DNA of 64,000 nt from an uncultured Oscillospiraceae bacterium (lineage in GTDB: Bacteria; Bacillota; Clostridia; Oscillospirales; Oscillospiraceae), in the NCBI GenBank assembly GCA_934660965.1, contig CAKUIM010000003.1:47717-111716 (forward strand). Reading direction: 5' to 3'. A program made the translations under genes and the position numbers. Shown one piece after another: positions 1 to 9,617 of this stretch. The number at the start of each line of letters is the position of its first letter. Positions within the stretch are counted from its first letter, which is position 1. The notes under the pieces were generated by a model. It was not told the DNA's origin and searched no databases. It was given only the letters and a program-made list of their open reading frames with translations.

Positions 1-484
1 GGATGAGGGCGAGGTTGCCCTCCACCTCGCTTTTCTTCAGCTTATCGAGCTTGTTTGCCACCACCAGGAAGGGCTTCCCGGCATTTTTGAAGAACTCCGC
101 CATCACGCAGTCGTCCGTCGTTGGCTTGTGGCGGGCATCCACGATGAGCACGCCGAAGGTCATAAGCTTGGTGTCGGCAAACCATGCCTCGATGAGGCGG
201 CCCCAGCGCTCTTTCTCCTTCTGGGACACCTTGGCGTAGCCGTAGCCCGGCAGGTCCACCAGGTAGAGCTTGCCGTCAATGAGAAAATAGTTGATGTGGA
301 CGGTTTTCCCCGGCGCCGCGCCCACCCGGGCGAAGTTTTTCCGGTTGAGAAGCCGGTTGATGACCGATGACTTGCCCACGTTGGACCGGCCGGCAAAGAC
401 GATCTGAGGCAGCCGGTCCCGGGGGAAGTCCGCGCTTTTCGCCGCCGAGCGGACAAATTCCGCCTGATTGACGTTGAGTCTCAT
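1..484 (-). CDS. engB: ribosome-biogenesis GTPase EngB/YsxC (C-terminus beyond window)
   Basis: GTPase of the EngB/YsxC/YihA family, which assists late assembly of the large ribosomal subunit in the cytoplasm. About 161 codons are visible. Visible motifs are the P-loop GRSNVGKSS near residue 31, the switch/G3 motif DLPGYG, and NKLD (G4) near the window edge; the C-terminal part lies outside the window. The ATG at 484 overlaps the lon stop codon as ATGA, so the two genes are probably translationally coupled. lon followed by engB is a common order in Firmicutes. The frame is read directly from the sequence and the family call is secure. Confidence 0.93.
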   Translation of the reverse strand, partial: MRLNVNQAEFVRSAAKSADFPRDRLPQIVFAGRSNVGKSSVINRLLNRKNFARVGAAPGKTVHINYFLIDGKLYLVDLPGYGYAKVSQKEKERWGRLIEAWFADTKLMTFGVLIVDARHKPTTDDCVMAEFFKNAGKPFLVVANKLDKLKKSEVEGNLALI

Positions 485-2862
485 CGACCGCCCTCCGCTC
501 CGGCGCAGCACAGTGCCTTGGGCTCCTGGGCCGGCAGAATGGCACGGTCGATCACCGCGTCAGCCTGCTCCACCGGCACAAAGTGCAGCGATGCGCGCAC
601 GGTCTGGTCAATGTCGTCCAGGTCCTTCACGTTGTCCGCGGGCAGAATCACGGTGCCCACGCCGTGGCGCAGGGCTGCCATGGTCTTTTCCTTGAGCCCG
701 CCGATGGCCAGCACCCGGCCCCGCAGGGTGATCTCGCCGGTCATGGCCACGTCCTGCCGCACCGGCCGGCCCGTCAGGGCGGACACCATGGCCGTTGCGA
801 TGGCGATGCCGGCGGAGGGCCCGTCCTTGGGAACGGCCCCCTCGGGGAAGTGGACGTGGATGTCCTTATCCTTATAAAAAGTAGGCTCGATTCCCAGGGC
901 CTCGCTGCGGCTGCGGATGTAGGAGAGCGCCGCATGGGCGGACTCCTTCATTACGTCGCCCAGGTTACCCGTCAGCTCGATCTTTCCGGAGCCGGGCACC
1001 ACGTTTGCCTCTACCTCCAAGATCTCGCCGCCCACCGACGTCCAGGCAAGGCCGTTCACCACGCCCACCATGGCCTTTTCCGCAAGCTTCTCCTGGGGAT
1101 AGCGGCACACGCCCAGGTATGCCTTCAGGTTTTTTTCTGTAATGGTAATTTGCTTTACATCACCTTCTACTACTTCCATTGCGGCCTTTCGGCACAGGGC
1201 GCCCAGCTCGCGCTCCAGCTGGCGCACGCCCGATTCCCGGGTGTAGGCGGCGATGACGGCGTGCAGCGCCTTGGCAGTCACCCGCACCTGGCCCTTTGCA
1301 AGGCCGTGGCGCTCCAGCTGCCGGGGCAGCAGGTACCGGCGGGCAATCTGATACTTTTCCTCATCGGTATAGCTGGTCAGCTCGATGATCTCCATCCGGT
1401 CAAGAAGCGCCCGGGGGATGGTCTGGGTGGTGTTGGCGGTGGTGATGAACATCACGTCGGACAAGTCGAAGGGCAGCTCCAGAAAGTGGTCCCGGAAGGT
1501 GGCGTTCTGCTCGCTGTCCAGCACCTCCAGCAGCGCGGAGGCCGGGTCCCCCCGGCTGTCCGTGCCCACCTTGTCGATCTCGTCGAGAAGCAACAGCGGG
1601 TTTGCGGTGCCGGCCTGACGGATGGCGGTGATGATGCGCCCGGGCATGGCCCCCACATAGGTCTTGCGGTGGCCGCGGATCTCCGCCTCGTCATGGACGC
1701 CGCCCAGGGAGATGCGGCCCATCTTCCGATTGAGCGCCCGGGCAACCGACGCCGCGATGGACGTCTTGCCCACGCCGGGCGGGCCCACCAGGCACAGGAT
1801 CTGCCCCTTGAGCTCGGGCGAGAGCTGTTTGACGGCGATGTATTCCAGAATGCGCTCCTTCACCTTTTCAAGGCCGAAGTGGTCCGCATCCAGCACCTTC
1901 CGGGCGGCGGCCACATTGGCCCGCTCCCTGGTCTTTTCAAGCCACGGCAGCTCCAGGCAGATGTCCAGATAATTGCGCTCCACCGCCGCCTCCGCGGAGC
2001 CGAAGGGCTGCTTTTCAAGGCGGGAGACCTCTTTTTCCAGCTTGGCGCGCACGGCGCCGGGGAGCTTTGCCTTGGCGATGCGCGCGCGGTACTCGGATAT
2101 TTCGTCGTCGCCCTCACCCTCGCCAAGCTCCCTGCGGATAACTTTGAGCTGCTCCCGCAGAAAATATTCCTTCTGGTTTGCGGCCACCTGCTCCCGGATT
2201 TTGGCCTCCAGGTCGCCCTCCACCTCCAGGATATCCACCTCACGGGTGAGGATGCGCACCAGCTTTTCAAGCCGCCGGCCGGGGATAAGCTCCTCCAGAA
2301 TGGCCTGCTTGTCCTCGTGGCGCATGGGGATGTTCTGGGCAATATAGTCGGCCAGATAGCCCGGGTCGTCGCTGGAGATCGCCTTGAGATAGGTCTCCGA
2401 GGTCACCCGGTCGGAGAGCTGCATATACTTTTCCAGCAGCGAATACGCCTGGCGGACGTAGGCCTCCATCTTTGGGGACGTCCTGCGGCCCTGGCCCTCG
2501 GCGGCGGAAATGGTCTCCACCTGGGCCAGCAGGTACGGCTCCTTGGCGCACAGGCGCAGCATTTTTCCACGGGATGAGCCCTCCACCATCACCCGGACGT
2601 TGTTGTCCGGCAGGCGCAGAATCTGCTTGACCGCCGCGATGGTGCCGATAGCCCACAAATCGTCCTCCCCGGGGGCCTCCAAGCTCAGGTCCTTCTGGGC
2701 CACCAGGAAGATTGGCTGGCTGCTGCCCATGGCCTCGTTGACTGCCTTGATGGAGGCCTCCCGCACCACATCAAAATGGACCAGCATATGGGGGAAAATA
2801 TTGATCCCCCGCAGTGCCAGGGCCGGCATTTCCACGCCCTGGTCCGGTACGAATGCAGACAA
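481..2862 (-). CDS. lon: ATP-dependent protease Lon
   Basis: 793-aa cytoplasmic AAA+ serine protease that degrades misfolded and regulatory proteins; normal family length. It has the N-terminal substrate-binding domain (about residues 10-200), a coiled helical region, an AAA+ module with Walker A GPPGVGKTS and Walker B LLLLDEIDKVG, and the C-terminal protease domain. The catalytic serine lies in KDGPSAGIAIATAM and the lysine in GGLKEKTMAALR, so it should be active. The start is TTG at 2862, chosen because AAGGAGG sits 8 nt upstream and the next codons give MSAFVPDQGVEMPALALRG. It follows clpX, and engB follows it with a 4-bp overlap. Confidence 0.98.
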   Translation of the reverse strand: MSAFVPDQGVEMPALALRGINIFPHMLVHFDVVREASIKAVNEAMGSSQPIFLVAQKDLSLEAPGEDDLWAIGTIAAVKQILRLPDNNVRVMVEGSSRGKMLRLCAKEPYLLAQVETISAAEGQGRRTSPKMEAYVRQAYSLLEKYMQLSDRVTSETYLKAISSDDPGYLADYIAQNIPMRHEDKQAILEELIPGRRLEKLVRILTREVDILEVEGDLEAKIREQVAANQKEYFLREQLKVIRRELGEGEGDDEISEYRARIAKAKLPGAVRAKLEKEVSRLEKQPFGSAEAAVERNYLDICLELPWLEKTRERANVAAARKVLDADHFGLEKVKERILEYIAVKQLSPELKGQILCLVGPPGVGKTSIAASVARALNRKMGRISLGGVHDEAEIRGHRKTYVGAMPGRIITAIRQAGTANPLLLLDEIDKVGTDSRGDPASALLEVLDSEQNATFRDHFLELPFDLSDVMFITTANTTQTIPRALLDRMEIIELTSYTDEEKYQIARRYLLPRQLERHGLAKGQVRVTAKALHAVIAAYTRESGVRQLERELGALCRKAAMEVVEGDVKQITITEKNLKAYLGVCRYPQEKLAEKAMVGVVNGLAWTSVGGEILEVEANVVPGSGKIELTGNLGDVMKESAHAALSYIRSRSEALGIEPTFYKDKDIHVHFPEGAVPKDGPSAGIAIATAMVSALTGRPVRQDVAMTGEITLRGRVLAIGGLKEKTMAALRHGVGTVILPADNVKDLDDIDQTVRASLHFVPVEQADAVIDRAILPAQEPKALCCAGAEGGR

Positions 2863-2882
2863 AACACTTACCTCCTTGATTC

Positions 2883-2916
2883 AAAAGCAGGGGGACAGCA
2901 TCTGCCGCCCCCCTGC
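2883..2916 (-). terminator. hairpin between clpX and lon
   Basis: On the minus strand an 8-bp G/C stem (2887-2894 with 2909-2916) with a 14-nt loop is followed by TTTTG. It may partly end clpX transcription before lon. The T tract is short, so read-through is likely. Confidence 0.5.
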
Positions 2917-2930
2917 CCGTTCACTCGTCA

Positions 2931-4244
2931 TTACGATGCGCTCCCCTTGGGGCTGCGCTTTCCGCCCCGCTCTGCCCGAAGGGACGCCGCACCCAGGCGC
3001 GGCCGGGCCGGACGGTTCTCTTCCCGGGTAATCTCCGGCGGCTGGGCGCCCCGCACAGCATCCTCGGTGATGACCACCTTGGCAATGCTCTGGTCAGAGG
3101 GCACCTCGTACATCACGGGGATCATGACCTCTTCCAGCACGGCCCGCAGGCCCCGGGCGCCAATCTGGCGCTCCAGCGCCTTGTCCGCCGCCGCCCGCAG
3201 TGCGCCGCTTTCAAATTCCAGGTCCACCCCGTCGTACTCCATCAGCTTTTTGTACTGCTTGACCAGGGCGTTCTTCGGCTCGGTGAGAATCCGCACCAGC
3301 TGCTCCCGGTCCAGCGCCTTGAGGGCGGTGATCACCGGCAGTCGGCCCACCAGCTCCGGAATGATGCCGAATTTCAGAAGGTCGTGGGGCTGTACCTCCT
3401 TGAAGATATCGGTCTCCCGGTCGCTCTCCTTGCTGCGCAGCTCTGCGCCGAAGCCCACGCTCTTCCGATCCAGACGCTGCTCGATGATCTTCTCCAGACC
3501 GTCGAAGGCACCGCCGCAGATGAAGAGGATGTTCTTGGTGTTGATCTGGATAAATTCCTGCTGGGGGTGCTTGCGCCCGCCCTGGGGCGGCACGTTGGCC
3601 ACCGTCCCCTCCAGGATTTTCAGCAGGGCCTGCTGTACGCCCTCGCCGGACACGTCCCGGGTGATGGAGGTGTTCTCGCTCTTCCGGGCGATCTTGTCGA
3701 TCTCATCCACATAGATGATGCCGCGCTCGGCAAGCTCTACGTCATAGTCGGCAGCCTGCACCAGCCGCAGCAGGATATTCTCCACGTCGTCGCCCACATA
3801 GCCCGCCTCGGTGAGGGTCGTGGCGTCGGCAATGGCAAAGGGCACCTTCAGAATGCGGGCCAGCGTCTGGGCAAAGAGAGTCTTGCCGCTGCCGGTTGGG
3901 CCCACCAAAAGGATGTTGCTCTTCTGCAGCTCCACATTGTCCCCGCCGCCGTAATAAATGCGCTTGTAGTGGTTATATACCGCCACAGACAAGGACACCT
4001 TGGCATCCTCCTGCCCGATAATATACTCGTCGAGCACCGCGCGGATCTCCTGGGGTGTGGGGATCACGTCGGGCATGTCACCGGCGGGGCGGTCCTCGTC
4101 ATAGTCCTCGCCCAAAATCTGCATGCACAGGTGTACGCACTCGTTGCAGATATAAGCCCCCGGGCCGGCAATGATGCGCTCTACCTGCTCCTGATGCTTG
4201 CCGCAGAAGGAGCAGCGAACTGATTTCTGGTCGTCTCTACCCAT
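2931..4244 (-). CDS. clpX: ATP-dependent Clp protease ATP-binding subunit ClpX
   Basis: 437-aa AAA+ unfoldase that recognises tagged substrates and feeds them to ClpP. The N-terminal zinc-binding domain is visible as CSFCGK and CNEC (residues ~12-38). The AAA+ core has Walker A GPTGSGKT, Walker B IIYVDEIDKIA, and the IGF-type ClpP-docking loop (KFGIIPELVGRLPV region). The start at 4244 has GGAAAGGA upstream. The last ~25 residues are Arg/Lys/Pro-rich. The neighbour upstream is clpP, so protease and unfoldase are likely co-expressed in the tig-clpP-clpX-lon-engB series. Confidence 0.97.
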   Translation of the reverse strand: MGRDDQKSVRCSFCGKHQEQVERIIAGPGAYICNECVHLCMQILGEDYDEDRPAGDMPDVIPTPQEIRAVLDEYIIGQEDAKVSLSVAVYNHYKRIYYGGGDNVELQKSNILLVGPTGSGKTLFAQTLARILKVPFAIADATTLTEAGYVGDDVENILLRLVQAADYDVELAERGIIYVDEIDKIARKSENTSITRDVSGEGVQQALLKILEGTVANVPPQGGRKHPQQEFIQINTKNILFICGGAFDGLEKIIEQRLDRKSVGFGAELRSKESDRETDIFKEVQPHDLLKFGIIPELVGRLPVITALKALDREQLVRILTEPKNALVKQYKKLMEYDGVDLEFESGALRAAADKALERQIGARGLRAVLEEVMIPVMYEVPSDQSIAKVVITEDAVRGAQPPEITREENRPARPRLGAASLRAERGGKRSPKGSAS

Positions 4245-4334
4245 ATAAAAACGTCCTTTCCGCCGCCGCAGCCCCGGGAAATACGGGCCGCGGCATTTCT
4301 AAAAGGCAAATGCGGCATACCGGCATAGTGCAGG

Positions 4335-4365
4335 AAAGAGCGGAGACGATGATGTCCCCGCTCTT
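4335..4365 (-). terminator. weak hairpin downstream of clpP
   Basis: An 8-bp stem (4336-4343 with 4358-4365) with a 14-nt loop, followed on the minus strand by only TTTCC. At best a partial terminator between clpP and clpX. Confidence 0.35.
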
Positions 4366-4370
4366 GTCGC

Positions 4371-4952
4371 TTACCGGGTGTAAATGACGCGGTCAATGAG
4401 GCCGTACTCCTTGGCCTCCTCCGCAGTCATGAAATTGTCGCGCTCACAGTCCGCTGTGACCTGCTCCACCGACTTGCCGGTGTTGTCCGCCAGGATGGTG
4501 TTCATCCGCTTCTTGATGGTCTCCAGCCGCTTGAGGTGGATGGCCATGTCGGTGATCTGCCCCTGGGTGCCGGCCGACGGCTGATGGATCATGATCTCCG
4601 CGTTGGGCAGCGCGATCCGCTTGCCCTTGGTGCCGGCAGCCAGGAGGAACGCCCCCATGGATGCCGCCATACCCACGCAGATGGTGGACACATCGCACTT
4701 GATATACTGCATGGTGTCATAAATGGCCATACCGTCTGTCACAGAGCCGCCGGGGCTGTTGATATAAAACTGAATATCCTTATCCGGGTCCATAGACTCC
4801 AGATGGAGCATCTGGGCCACCACCAGGGAGGCCGTGGTGGCGTTGACCTCTTCGCTGAGGAAAATGATCCGGTCGTTGAGCAGCCGTGAGAAGATGTCGT
4901 AGGAGCGCTCCCCCCGGCTGGTCTGTTCAATTACATACGGGACTAAACTCAT
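4371..4952 (-). CDS. clpP: ATP-dependent Clp protease proteolytic subunit ClpP
   Basis: 193-aa serine peptidase forming the double-heptamer chamber used by ClpX. The start at 4952 (MSLVPYVIEQTSRGERSYDI) was preferred over an upstream in-frame start because AAGGAGG lies just before it and it matches the usual ClpP N-terminus. Catalytic residues: Ser in VGMAASMGAFLL, His in EIMIHQPSAG, Asp in ERDNFM. Length is normal for the family. Confidence 0.98.
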   Translation of the reverse strand: MSLVPYVIEQTSRGERSYDIFSRLLNDRIIFLSEEVNATTASLVVAQMLHLESMDPDKDIQFYINSPGGSVTDGMAIYDTMQYIKCDVSTICVGMAASMGAFLLAAGTKGKRIALPNAEIMIHQPSAGTQGQITDMAIHLKRLETIKKRMNTILADNTGKSVEQVTADCERDNFMTAEEAKEYGLIDRVIYTR

Positions 4953-5025
4953 GGAAATTCCTCCTTCCCGCCCGGGCACCCGTGCTACCTGCACAGTATA
5001 CCCGCGGAATGCGCCAGATTATTCC

Positions 5026-6384
5026 TTATTCTTTGGCCTCGCCGGCCTCTTCGCTCTTCTCGGGCTCCTCGGCCTTGTCGGCGGCCTTCTTGGTGCTCTT
5101 GCGGGTACCGGCCTTGCTGACCTTGGCGGAGGACACGATCAGCTCCACAGCCTTCTTGTTGAGCATGCCCTTGCGGATCTCGTCGAGGGGGGCCACCTTG
5201 CGCACGGCCTCGGCCTCCATGCTGTTCTCTTCGGCCAGGCGGTTGATCTCGGCGTCCAGCTCCTCCTCGCTCACCTCAAGGCCCTCGGCCTTGATCACGG
5301 CATCCAGGGCCAGGTCGGTGCGCACCCGGCGCTCGGCCTGCTCCTTGGCCTGGGCACGCACATCATCCACAGACATGTTGAGCATCTTCAGATAGTCCTC
5401 AAACTTGATGCCCTGGCTCTGGATGCGCATGGCGTACTCCTCTACCAGGCGGTCGGTCTGATAGTCGATCATATCCTGGGGGATCTCGGCCTCCATGCCG
5501 TCGGCGAGCTTCTCGATGAGGGCGTTCTCAAACTCCCGGTCGGCCTGCTCCTGCCGGCGTGCGGCAAGCTTCTCGCCCAGGTCCTTCTTGAAGTCGGCCA
5601 GCGTCTCAAACTCGGACACGTCCTTGGCGAACTCGTCGTCCACGGTGGGCACCTGGCGCTCCTTCACCTCGTGGACCTTCACCTCGAACACGACGGCGGC
5701 GCCGGCAAGCTCGGGGGTATACTCCTCGGGGAAGGTGATATCCAAAGCCTTCTCGTCGCCGGCCTTGGCGCCCACGAGCTGCTCCTCAAAGCCGGGCACA
5801 AAGGCGCCGGAGCCCAGCTCCAGGCTGTAATTCTCGGCGGTGCCGCCCTCGAAGGGCACGCCGTCCTTCAGGCCCTTGAAGTCGATGACCACGGTGTCGC
5901 CGTTGGCGGCGGGGCGCTCCACGGTCACAAGGCGGGTGGCGCGGTTGATGTAGGGCTTGAGCTCCTGCTCGATATCCTCGTCGGTGACCTTGACCTCGCT
6001 TTTGGGGGCGGTCATGCCCTTGTACTTTTTCAGCTTGACCTCGGGGGCCACGGTGACAACGGCCTTAAAGGTAAAGCCCTCCTTGCCCACCTCCTGCACC
6101 TCCAGCTTGGGGTAGGCCACGGGCTCAATGCCGGCCTCCTTCAGGGCGGCGGCGTAAGCATCGGGATAGGCCTCTTCAATGGCGTCCTCATAGAATACCT
6201 GAGGGCCGTACATCGCCTCGATCATCTTGCGGGGGGCCTTGCCCTTGCGGAAGCCGGGCAGAGCGATGTTCTTTCTCTGCTTCGCGTAGGCCTTGTTGAG
6301 CGCGGCCTCAAACTCAGCGGCTTCGACCTCGATGACCAGCTCGACGGTGCTGTTTTCTTTCTTCTCGGTACTCTTGATGTTCAT
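5026..6384 (-). CDS. tig: trigger factor, ribosome-associated peptidyl-prolyl isomerase
   Basis: 452-aa chaperone that binds the ribosome exit tunnel and folds nascent chains. The ribosome-binding signature is present as GFRKGKAPR (residues ~43-51). The FKBP-like PPIase domain follows at ~150-240 (GDTVVIDFKGLKDG...FVPGFEEQLVG) and then the helical C-domain. The last ~35 residues are an unusual Lys/Glu-rich tail (KSTKKAADKAEEPEKSEEAG). The start at 6384 has GGAGG upstream; a longer in-frame start at 6429 lacks one. It precedes clpP/clpX, the classic Firmicute order. Confidence 0.97.
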   Translation of the reverse strand: MNIKSTEKKENSTVELVIEVEAAEFEAALNKAYAKQRKNIALPGFRKGKAPRKMIEAMYGPQVFYEDAIEEAYPDAYAAALKEAGIEPVAYPKLEVQEVGKEGFTFKAVVTVAPEVKLKKYKGMTAPKSEVKVTDEDIEQELKPYINRATRLVTVERPAANGDTVVIDFKGLKDGVPFEGGTAENYSLELGSGAFVPGFEEQLVGAKAGDEKALDITFPEEYTPELAGAAVVFEVKVHEVKERQVPTVDDEFAKDVSEFETLADFKKDLGEKLAARRQEQADREFENALIEKLADGMEAEIPQDMIDYQTDRLVEEYAMRIQSQGIKFEDYLKMLNMSVDDVRAQAKEQAERRVRTDLALDAVIKAEGLEVSEEELDAEINRLAEENSMEAEAVRKVAPLDEIRKGMLNKKAVELIVSSAKVSKAGTRKSTKKAADKAEEPEKSEEAGEAKE

Positions 6385-6491
6385 GTTGTGAATTCCTCCG
6401 TGCAGGCGGCCCAAATACAGCACGCCCATAATTGATCGTAAATCCAGGTTATTGTATCAGATATTGCAAAAGATTTCCACTGTTTTTTCAC

Positions 6492-7178
6492 TTAATCCAT
6501 GATTTTTTTGGGACGGAAACCGATGTAATCCGCAGCCACAAGAAAATAGTCCACGCTGCCGTACCGCCCCTCCCGGGCCAGGCGGTGGCTGGCCCCGTGC
6601 AGGTGGCCGTAATAGCACGCGCGCACCTCATACCGCTCCAGCAGGTCCAGGATCTCCTGGCAGAGGTAGCCCTGGTACAGGGGCGGGTAGTGCAGGAAGC
6701 ACAGCTTATCCCCCTCCCCCGCTGCCTTGAGGGACGCCTCCAGCCGGATCAGCTCCCGCCGGAACACCTTCTCGGAATGGGGCGCAGCGTTTTCCTCGAA
6801 AAACCATCCCCGGGTGCCGCACAGGGCTGTCTGGCCGTACCGGGCGCAGGTATTGTGCAGGATATGGAGCCTGGTAAAGCCGTTGGCAGCAAAAAAGGCG
6901 TTCATCTTGGCCGCGGTGTTCCACCAGTAGTCGTGGTTGCCCTTGACAAGCCACTTCTCGCCGGGCAGGGCGTTGAGAAAGGCAAAGTCCGGCGCTGCCT
7001 CCTCCAGAGACATGCCCCAGGACAGATCGCCGCACAGCACCACCGTATCTTCCTCGGAAACGTCCGCAAAGCCCTCGCGCAGCTTGTCAACATAGCCCTT
7101 CCACGCGCCGCCGAACACGTCCATGGGCTTGCTGCCGCCCAGCGAAAGGTGGGTATCTCCTATGGCGTACAGGGCCAT
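6492..7178 (-). CDS. calcineurin-like metallophosphoesterase
   Basis: 228-aa cytoplasmic metallo-dependent phosphoesterase. All the dinuclear-metal motifs are visible: GDTH (residues 7-10), GDLSWG (~50), GNHDYWW (~81), a histidine in FLHYPP (~156) and GHLHG (~192). No signal peptide or membrane segment. It starts 9 nt from the thrC stop, so it is probably co-transcribed. The substrate cannot be told from sequence; the family includes phosphodiesterases and nucleotidases. Confidence 0.88.
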   Translation of the reverse strand: MALYAIGDTHLSLGGSKPMDVFGGAWKGYVDKLREGFADVSEEDTVVLCGDLSWGMSLEEAAPDFAFLNALPGEKWLVKGNHDYWWNTAAKMNAFFAANGFTRLHILHNTCARYGQTALCGTRGWFFEENAAPHSEKVFRRELIRLEASLKAAGEGDKLCFLHYPPLYQGYLCQEILDLLERYEVRACYYGHLHGASHRLAREGRYGSVDYFLVAADYIGFRPKKIMD

Positions 7179-7187
7179 TTCCTCACC

Positions 7188-8663
7188 TCACTTGAGCATT
7201 TCCAGAACGCGCGCTTCCATCTGCTCCTTCTCCGTCACGCCGGTAAAGCGCACCGCCTTGCCGGCAAGGCCCGTCAGAGGCAGCGGAGCCTCCACCCCGG
7301 TCAGGGCGGCAAGCTGGCCGATGGCGGCCACGCCCTCCTGGACCTGCGCCACGCCCAGGGCGGGCAGGACGCTGGCGCAGAACTTGTAGGGGCTGGCGGT
7401 GGACACCACCAGGGTGGGCGTATCGTCCAGGCGGGTCTGCTCACGCACATCGAAGGCCACTGCCGTGTGGGGGTCGATGAGATAGCGGTGCTCCTGCCAG
7501 AGTCGGCCGATCACCCGGGCGGTCTGCGCGTCGTCGCAGCAGCCGCAGGCAAACGCCTCGGAGAGCTTCCCAAAGATCCCGGCGCTCACCTCATACCGGC
7601 CGGTTTCGCCCAGGGCCTTCATATAGCCGCGCACCTGCTCGTCGCTGCCGGACAGCTCCAGCAGCAGCCGCTCCAGATTGCTGGAGATGAGGATGTCCAT
7701 AGACGGGGACGAGGTGTGGTAGAAAGCGCGGTTGCGGTCGTAAACGCCGGTGCGGATAAAGTCGGTGAGGACGTTATTGCTGTTGGAGGCGCAGATAAGC
7801 CGCCGGATGGGAAGGCCCATCTTTCTGGCGTAATAGCCGGCCAGAATGTTGCCGAAGTTGCCGGTGGGCACGCACACGTCGATCTCCCGCCCCTCCCGGA
7901 TGGCGCCGGAGGCCATCATGTCGCAGTAGGCGGAGATGTAGTAGACCACCTGGGGCAGCACCCGGCCCCAGTTGATGGAGTTGGCGGAAGAGAGGAAATA
8001 GCCCCGCTTGGCAAGCTCCCCGGCCAGAGACCGGTCGGAGAAGATGCGCTTGACGCCGGTCTGGGCGTCGTCAAAGTTGCCGATGACGGAGCACACCCCC
8101 ACGTTGGCCCCCTCCTGGGTGACCATCTGCAGCTCCTGCACCTGAGACACGCCGTCCTTGGGGTAGAACACCAGGATGCGGGTGGACGGCACGTCCCGGA
8201 AGCCCTCCAGGGCGGCCTTGCCGGTGTCGCCGGAGGTGGCCACCAGAATGCATACCGTCTTGTCCTCGTCCGTCTTTTTCAGCGACGCGGTGAGCAGGTG
8301 GGGCAGCATCTGCAATGCCATATCCTTGAAAGCGCAGGTGGGGCCGTGCCACAGCTCCAGGCAGTAGGTGTGCGCGTCCACCTGATGGACCGGCGCGACG
8401 TCGGGGCTGGAGAATTTCCCGCCGCCGTAAGCCGCATGGGCGTAGGCGAGCAGCTCTTCCTCGGAGAAGTCGTCCAGGAAGCGCTTCATGATGTCCGCCG
8501 CGCGCTGCTCGTAGGTCATAGCGGACAGCCGGGCAAGGTCGCCCGGGGCAAGGCGCGGGAAGCGCTCCGGGGTCATCAGGCCGCCGTCGGGGGCAAGGCC
8601 GCCGGCAATGGCCTGGGCCGCGCTCATATGCAGGTTTTTGTCTCTTGTACTGATGTAGTTCAC
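7188..8663 (-). CDS. thrC: threonine synthase
   Basis: 491-aa PLP enzyme making threonine from O-phosphohomoserine. The N-terminus MNYISTRDKN and the PLP-lysine motif CAFKDMALQML (~residue 110) are typical of the long, bacterial/fungal-type threonine synthase. The phosphate-binding ATSGDTGKAALEGF follows. The start is GTG at 8663, which overlaps the stop of the upstream M19 dipeptidase gene as GTGA, implying translational coupling. Length and motifs are complete. Confidence 0.96.
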   Translation of the reverse strand: MNYISTRDKNLHMSAAQAIAGGLAPDGGLMTPERFPRLAPGDLARLSAMTYEQRAADIMKRFLDDFSEEELLAYAHAAYGGGKFSSPDVAPVHQVDAHTYCLELWHGPTCAFKDMALQMLPHLLTASLKKTDEDKTVCILVATSGDTGKAALEGFRDVPSTRILVFYPKDGVSQVQELQMVTQEGANVGVCSVIGNFDDAQTGVKRIFSDRSLAGELAKRGYFLSSANSINWGRVLPQVVYYISAYCDMMASGAIREGREIDVCVPTGNFGNILAGYYARKMGLPIRRLICASNSNNVLTDFIRTGVYDRNRAFYHTSSPSMDILISSNLERLLLELSGSDEQVRGYMKALGETGRYEVSAGIFGKLSEAFACGCCDDAQTARVIGRLWQEHRYLIDPHTAVAFDVREQTRLDDTPTLVVSTASPYKFCASVLPALGVAQVQEGVAAIGQLAALTGVEAPLPLTGLAGKAVRFTGVTEKEQMEARVLEMLK

Positions 8664-9592
8664 AGCTGATCCACCACTCTCATGAGGTTATTGTAAAAAA
8701 GATCCTCTAAAAGGCTCTCTTTATAATTGCGCCGCGCAAGGGCCTCCCACAGCGCCGGCCAGCGGGCGCTGTCCGGAATGCCGTCAACGGGGCCGCAGCC
8801 GTCCAGATCGCCGCCCAGGGCCACGGTGTGCTCGCCGCCCAGGGCCAGGAAGTGCTCCACATGGGCCACAAGGCCGTCCACGTCCTCCCCCAGGCCCACA
8901 AACTCCCGGCAGAGATTAAGCCCGACAATCCCCTGACGTTTTATTATGGCAGTAAACTGCGCATCCGTCAAGTTCCTTGTGTTGGGGCACACCGCACGGG
9001 AGTTGGAGTGACTTGCAATCACCGGCATCTGGGACACCTCCACCACATCCCAGAAGCCCGGGTCGGACAGATGGGACACGTCCGGCAGCATTCCAAGGCG
9101 TCCCATCTCTTCTACAAAGACCCGGCCATCGGGGCTCAATCCCCGTTCCGGCTCCTCACAGTGGCTGCCGGAGAGGATATTGGCGTTGTTCCAGGTGATG
9201 TTCACCGCCCGCACCCCGGCATCATAGGCCGCGCGCAGCGTCTCGATGCTGCACCCCAGGCTGTGGGCCCCCTCCACCGACACCAGGGCGGCCACCCGGC
9301 CCTCCCGGTTGGCCCGGCGGATCTCCGCCCCGCTGCGGCACAGCGCAATCCGATCCGGATACTCCGATACCGCCCGGAGCAGAATGTCAAGCTCCTCCCG
9401 GCAGATCCGCTCGCTGCCCTTGGCCGGGTCCATGCTGTCCAGTGCAAAGAGGGCGAACACCTGGCAGCAGCGTCCGTACTCCCCCAGGCGGTCAAGGTCC
9501 ACCGCGCCGCCGTTGGAGATGAGGCTCTCCCCCGTCTCCCAGCAGCGCATGAGCGTATCGCAGTGGGCGTCAAAAAGGCATGATGCATTCAT
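8660..9592 (-). CDS. membrane dipeptidase-like, peptidase family M19
   Basis: 310-aa zinc-dependent dipeptidase of the renal-dipeptidase (M19) family. The metal ligands HxD appear in LFDAHCDTLMRC near the N-terminus, a glutamate in VSVEGAHSLG, and histidines in DVSHLSDPGFW and ASHSNSRAVCPNTRN. The start at 9592 follows AGGGGG with good spacing; the longer reading frame upstream is Arg-rich and unlikely to be translated. No signal peptide is seen. It is coupled to thrC by a 4-nt overlap. Confidence 0.92.
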   Translation of the reverse strand: MNASCLFDAHCDTLMRCWETGESLISNGGAVDLDRLGEYGRCCQVFALFALDSMDPAKGSERICREELDILLRAVSEYPDRIALCRSGAEIRRANREGRVAALVSVEGAHSLGCSIETLRAAYDAGVRAVNITWNNANILSGSHCEEPERGLSPDGRVFVEEMGRLGMLPDVSHLSDPGFWDVVEVSQMPVIASHSNSRAVCPNTRNLTDAQFTAIIKRQGIVGLNLCREFVGLGEDVDGLVAHVEHFLALGGEHTVALGGDLDGCGPVDGIPDSARWPALWEALARRNYKESLLEDLFYNNLMRVVDQL

Positions 9593-9617
9593 GATAATCC
9601 CCCTATGTTCCCGCGCG

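Noticed and set aside
6432..8669. 745-codon plus-strand frame opposite the phosphoesterase and thrC
   Set aside because: Arises from GC-rich codon bias of two well-identified minus-strand genes.
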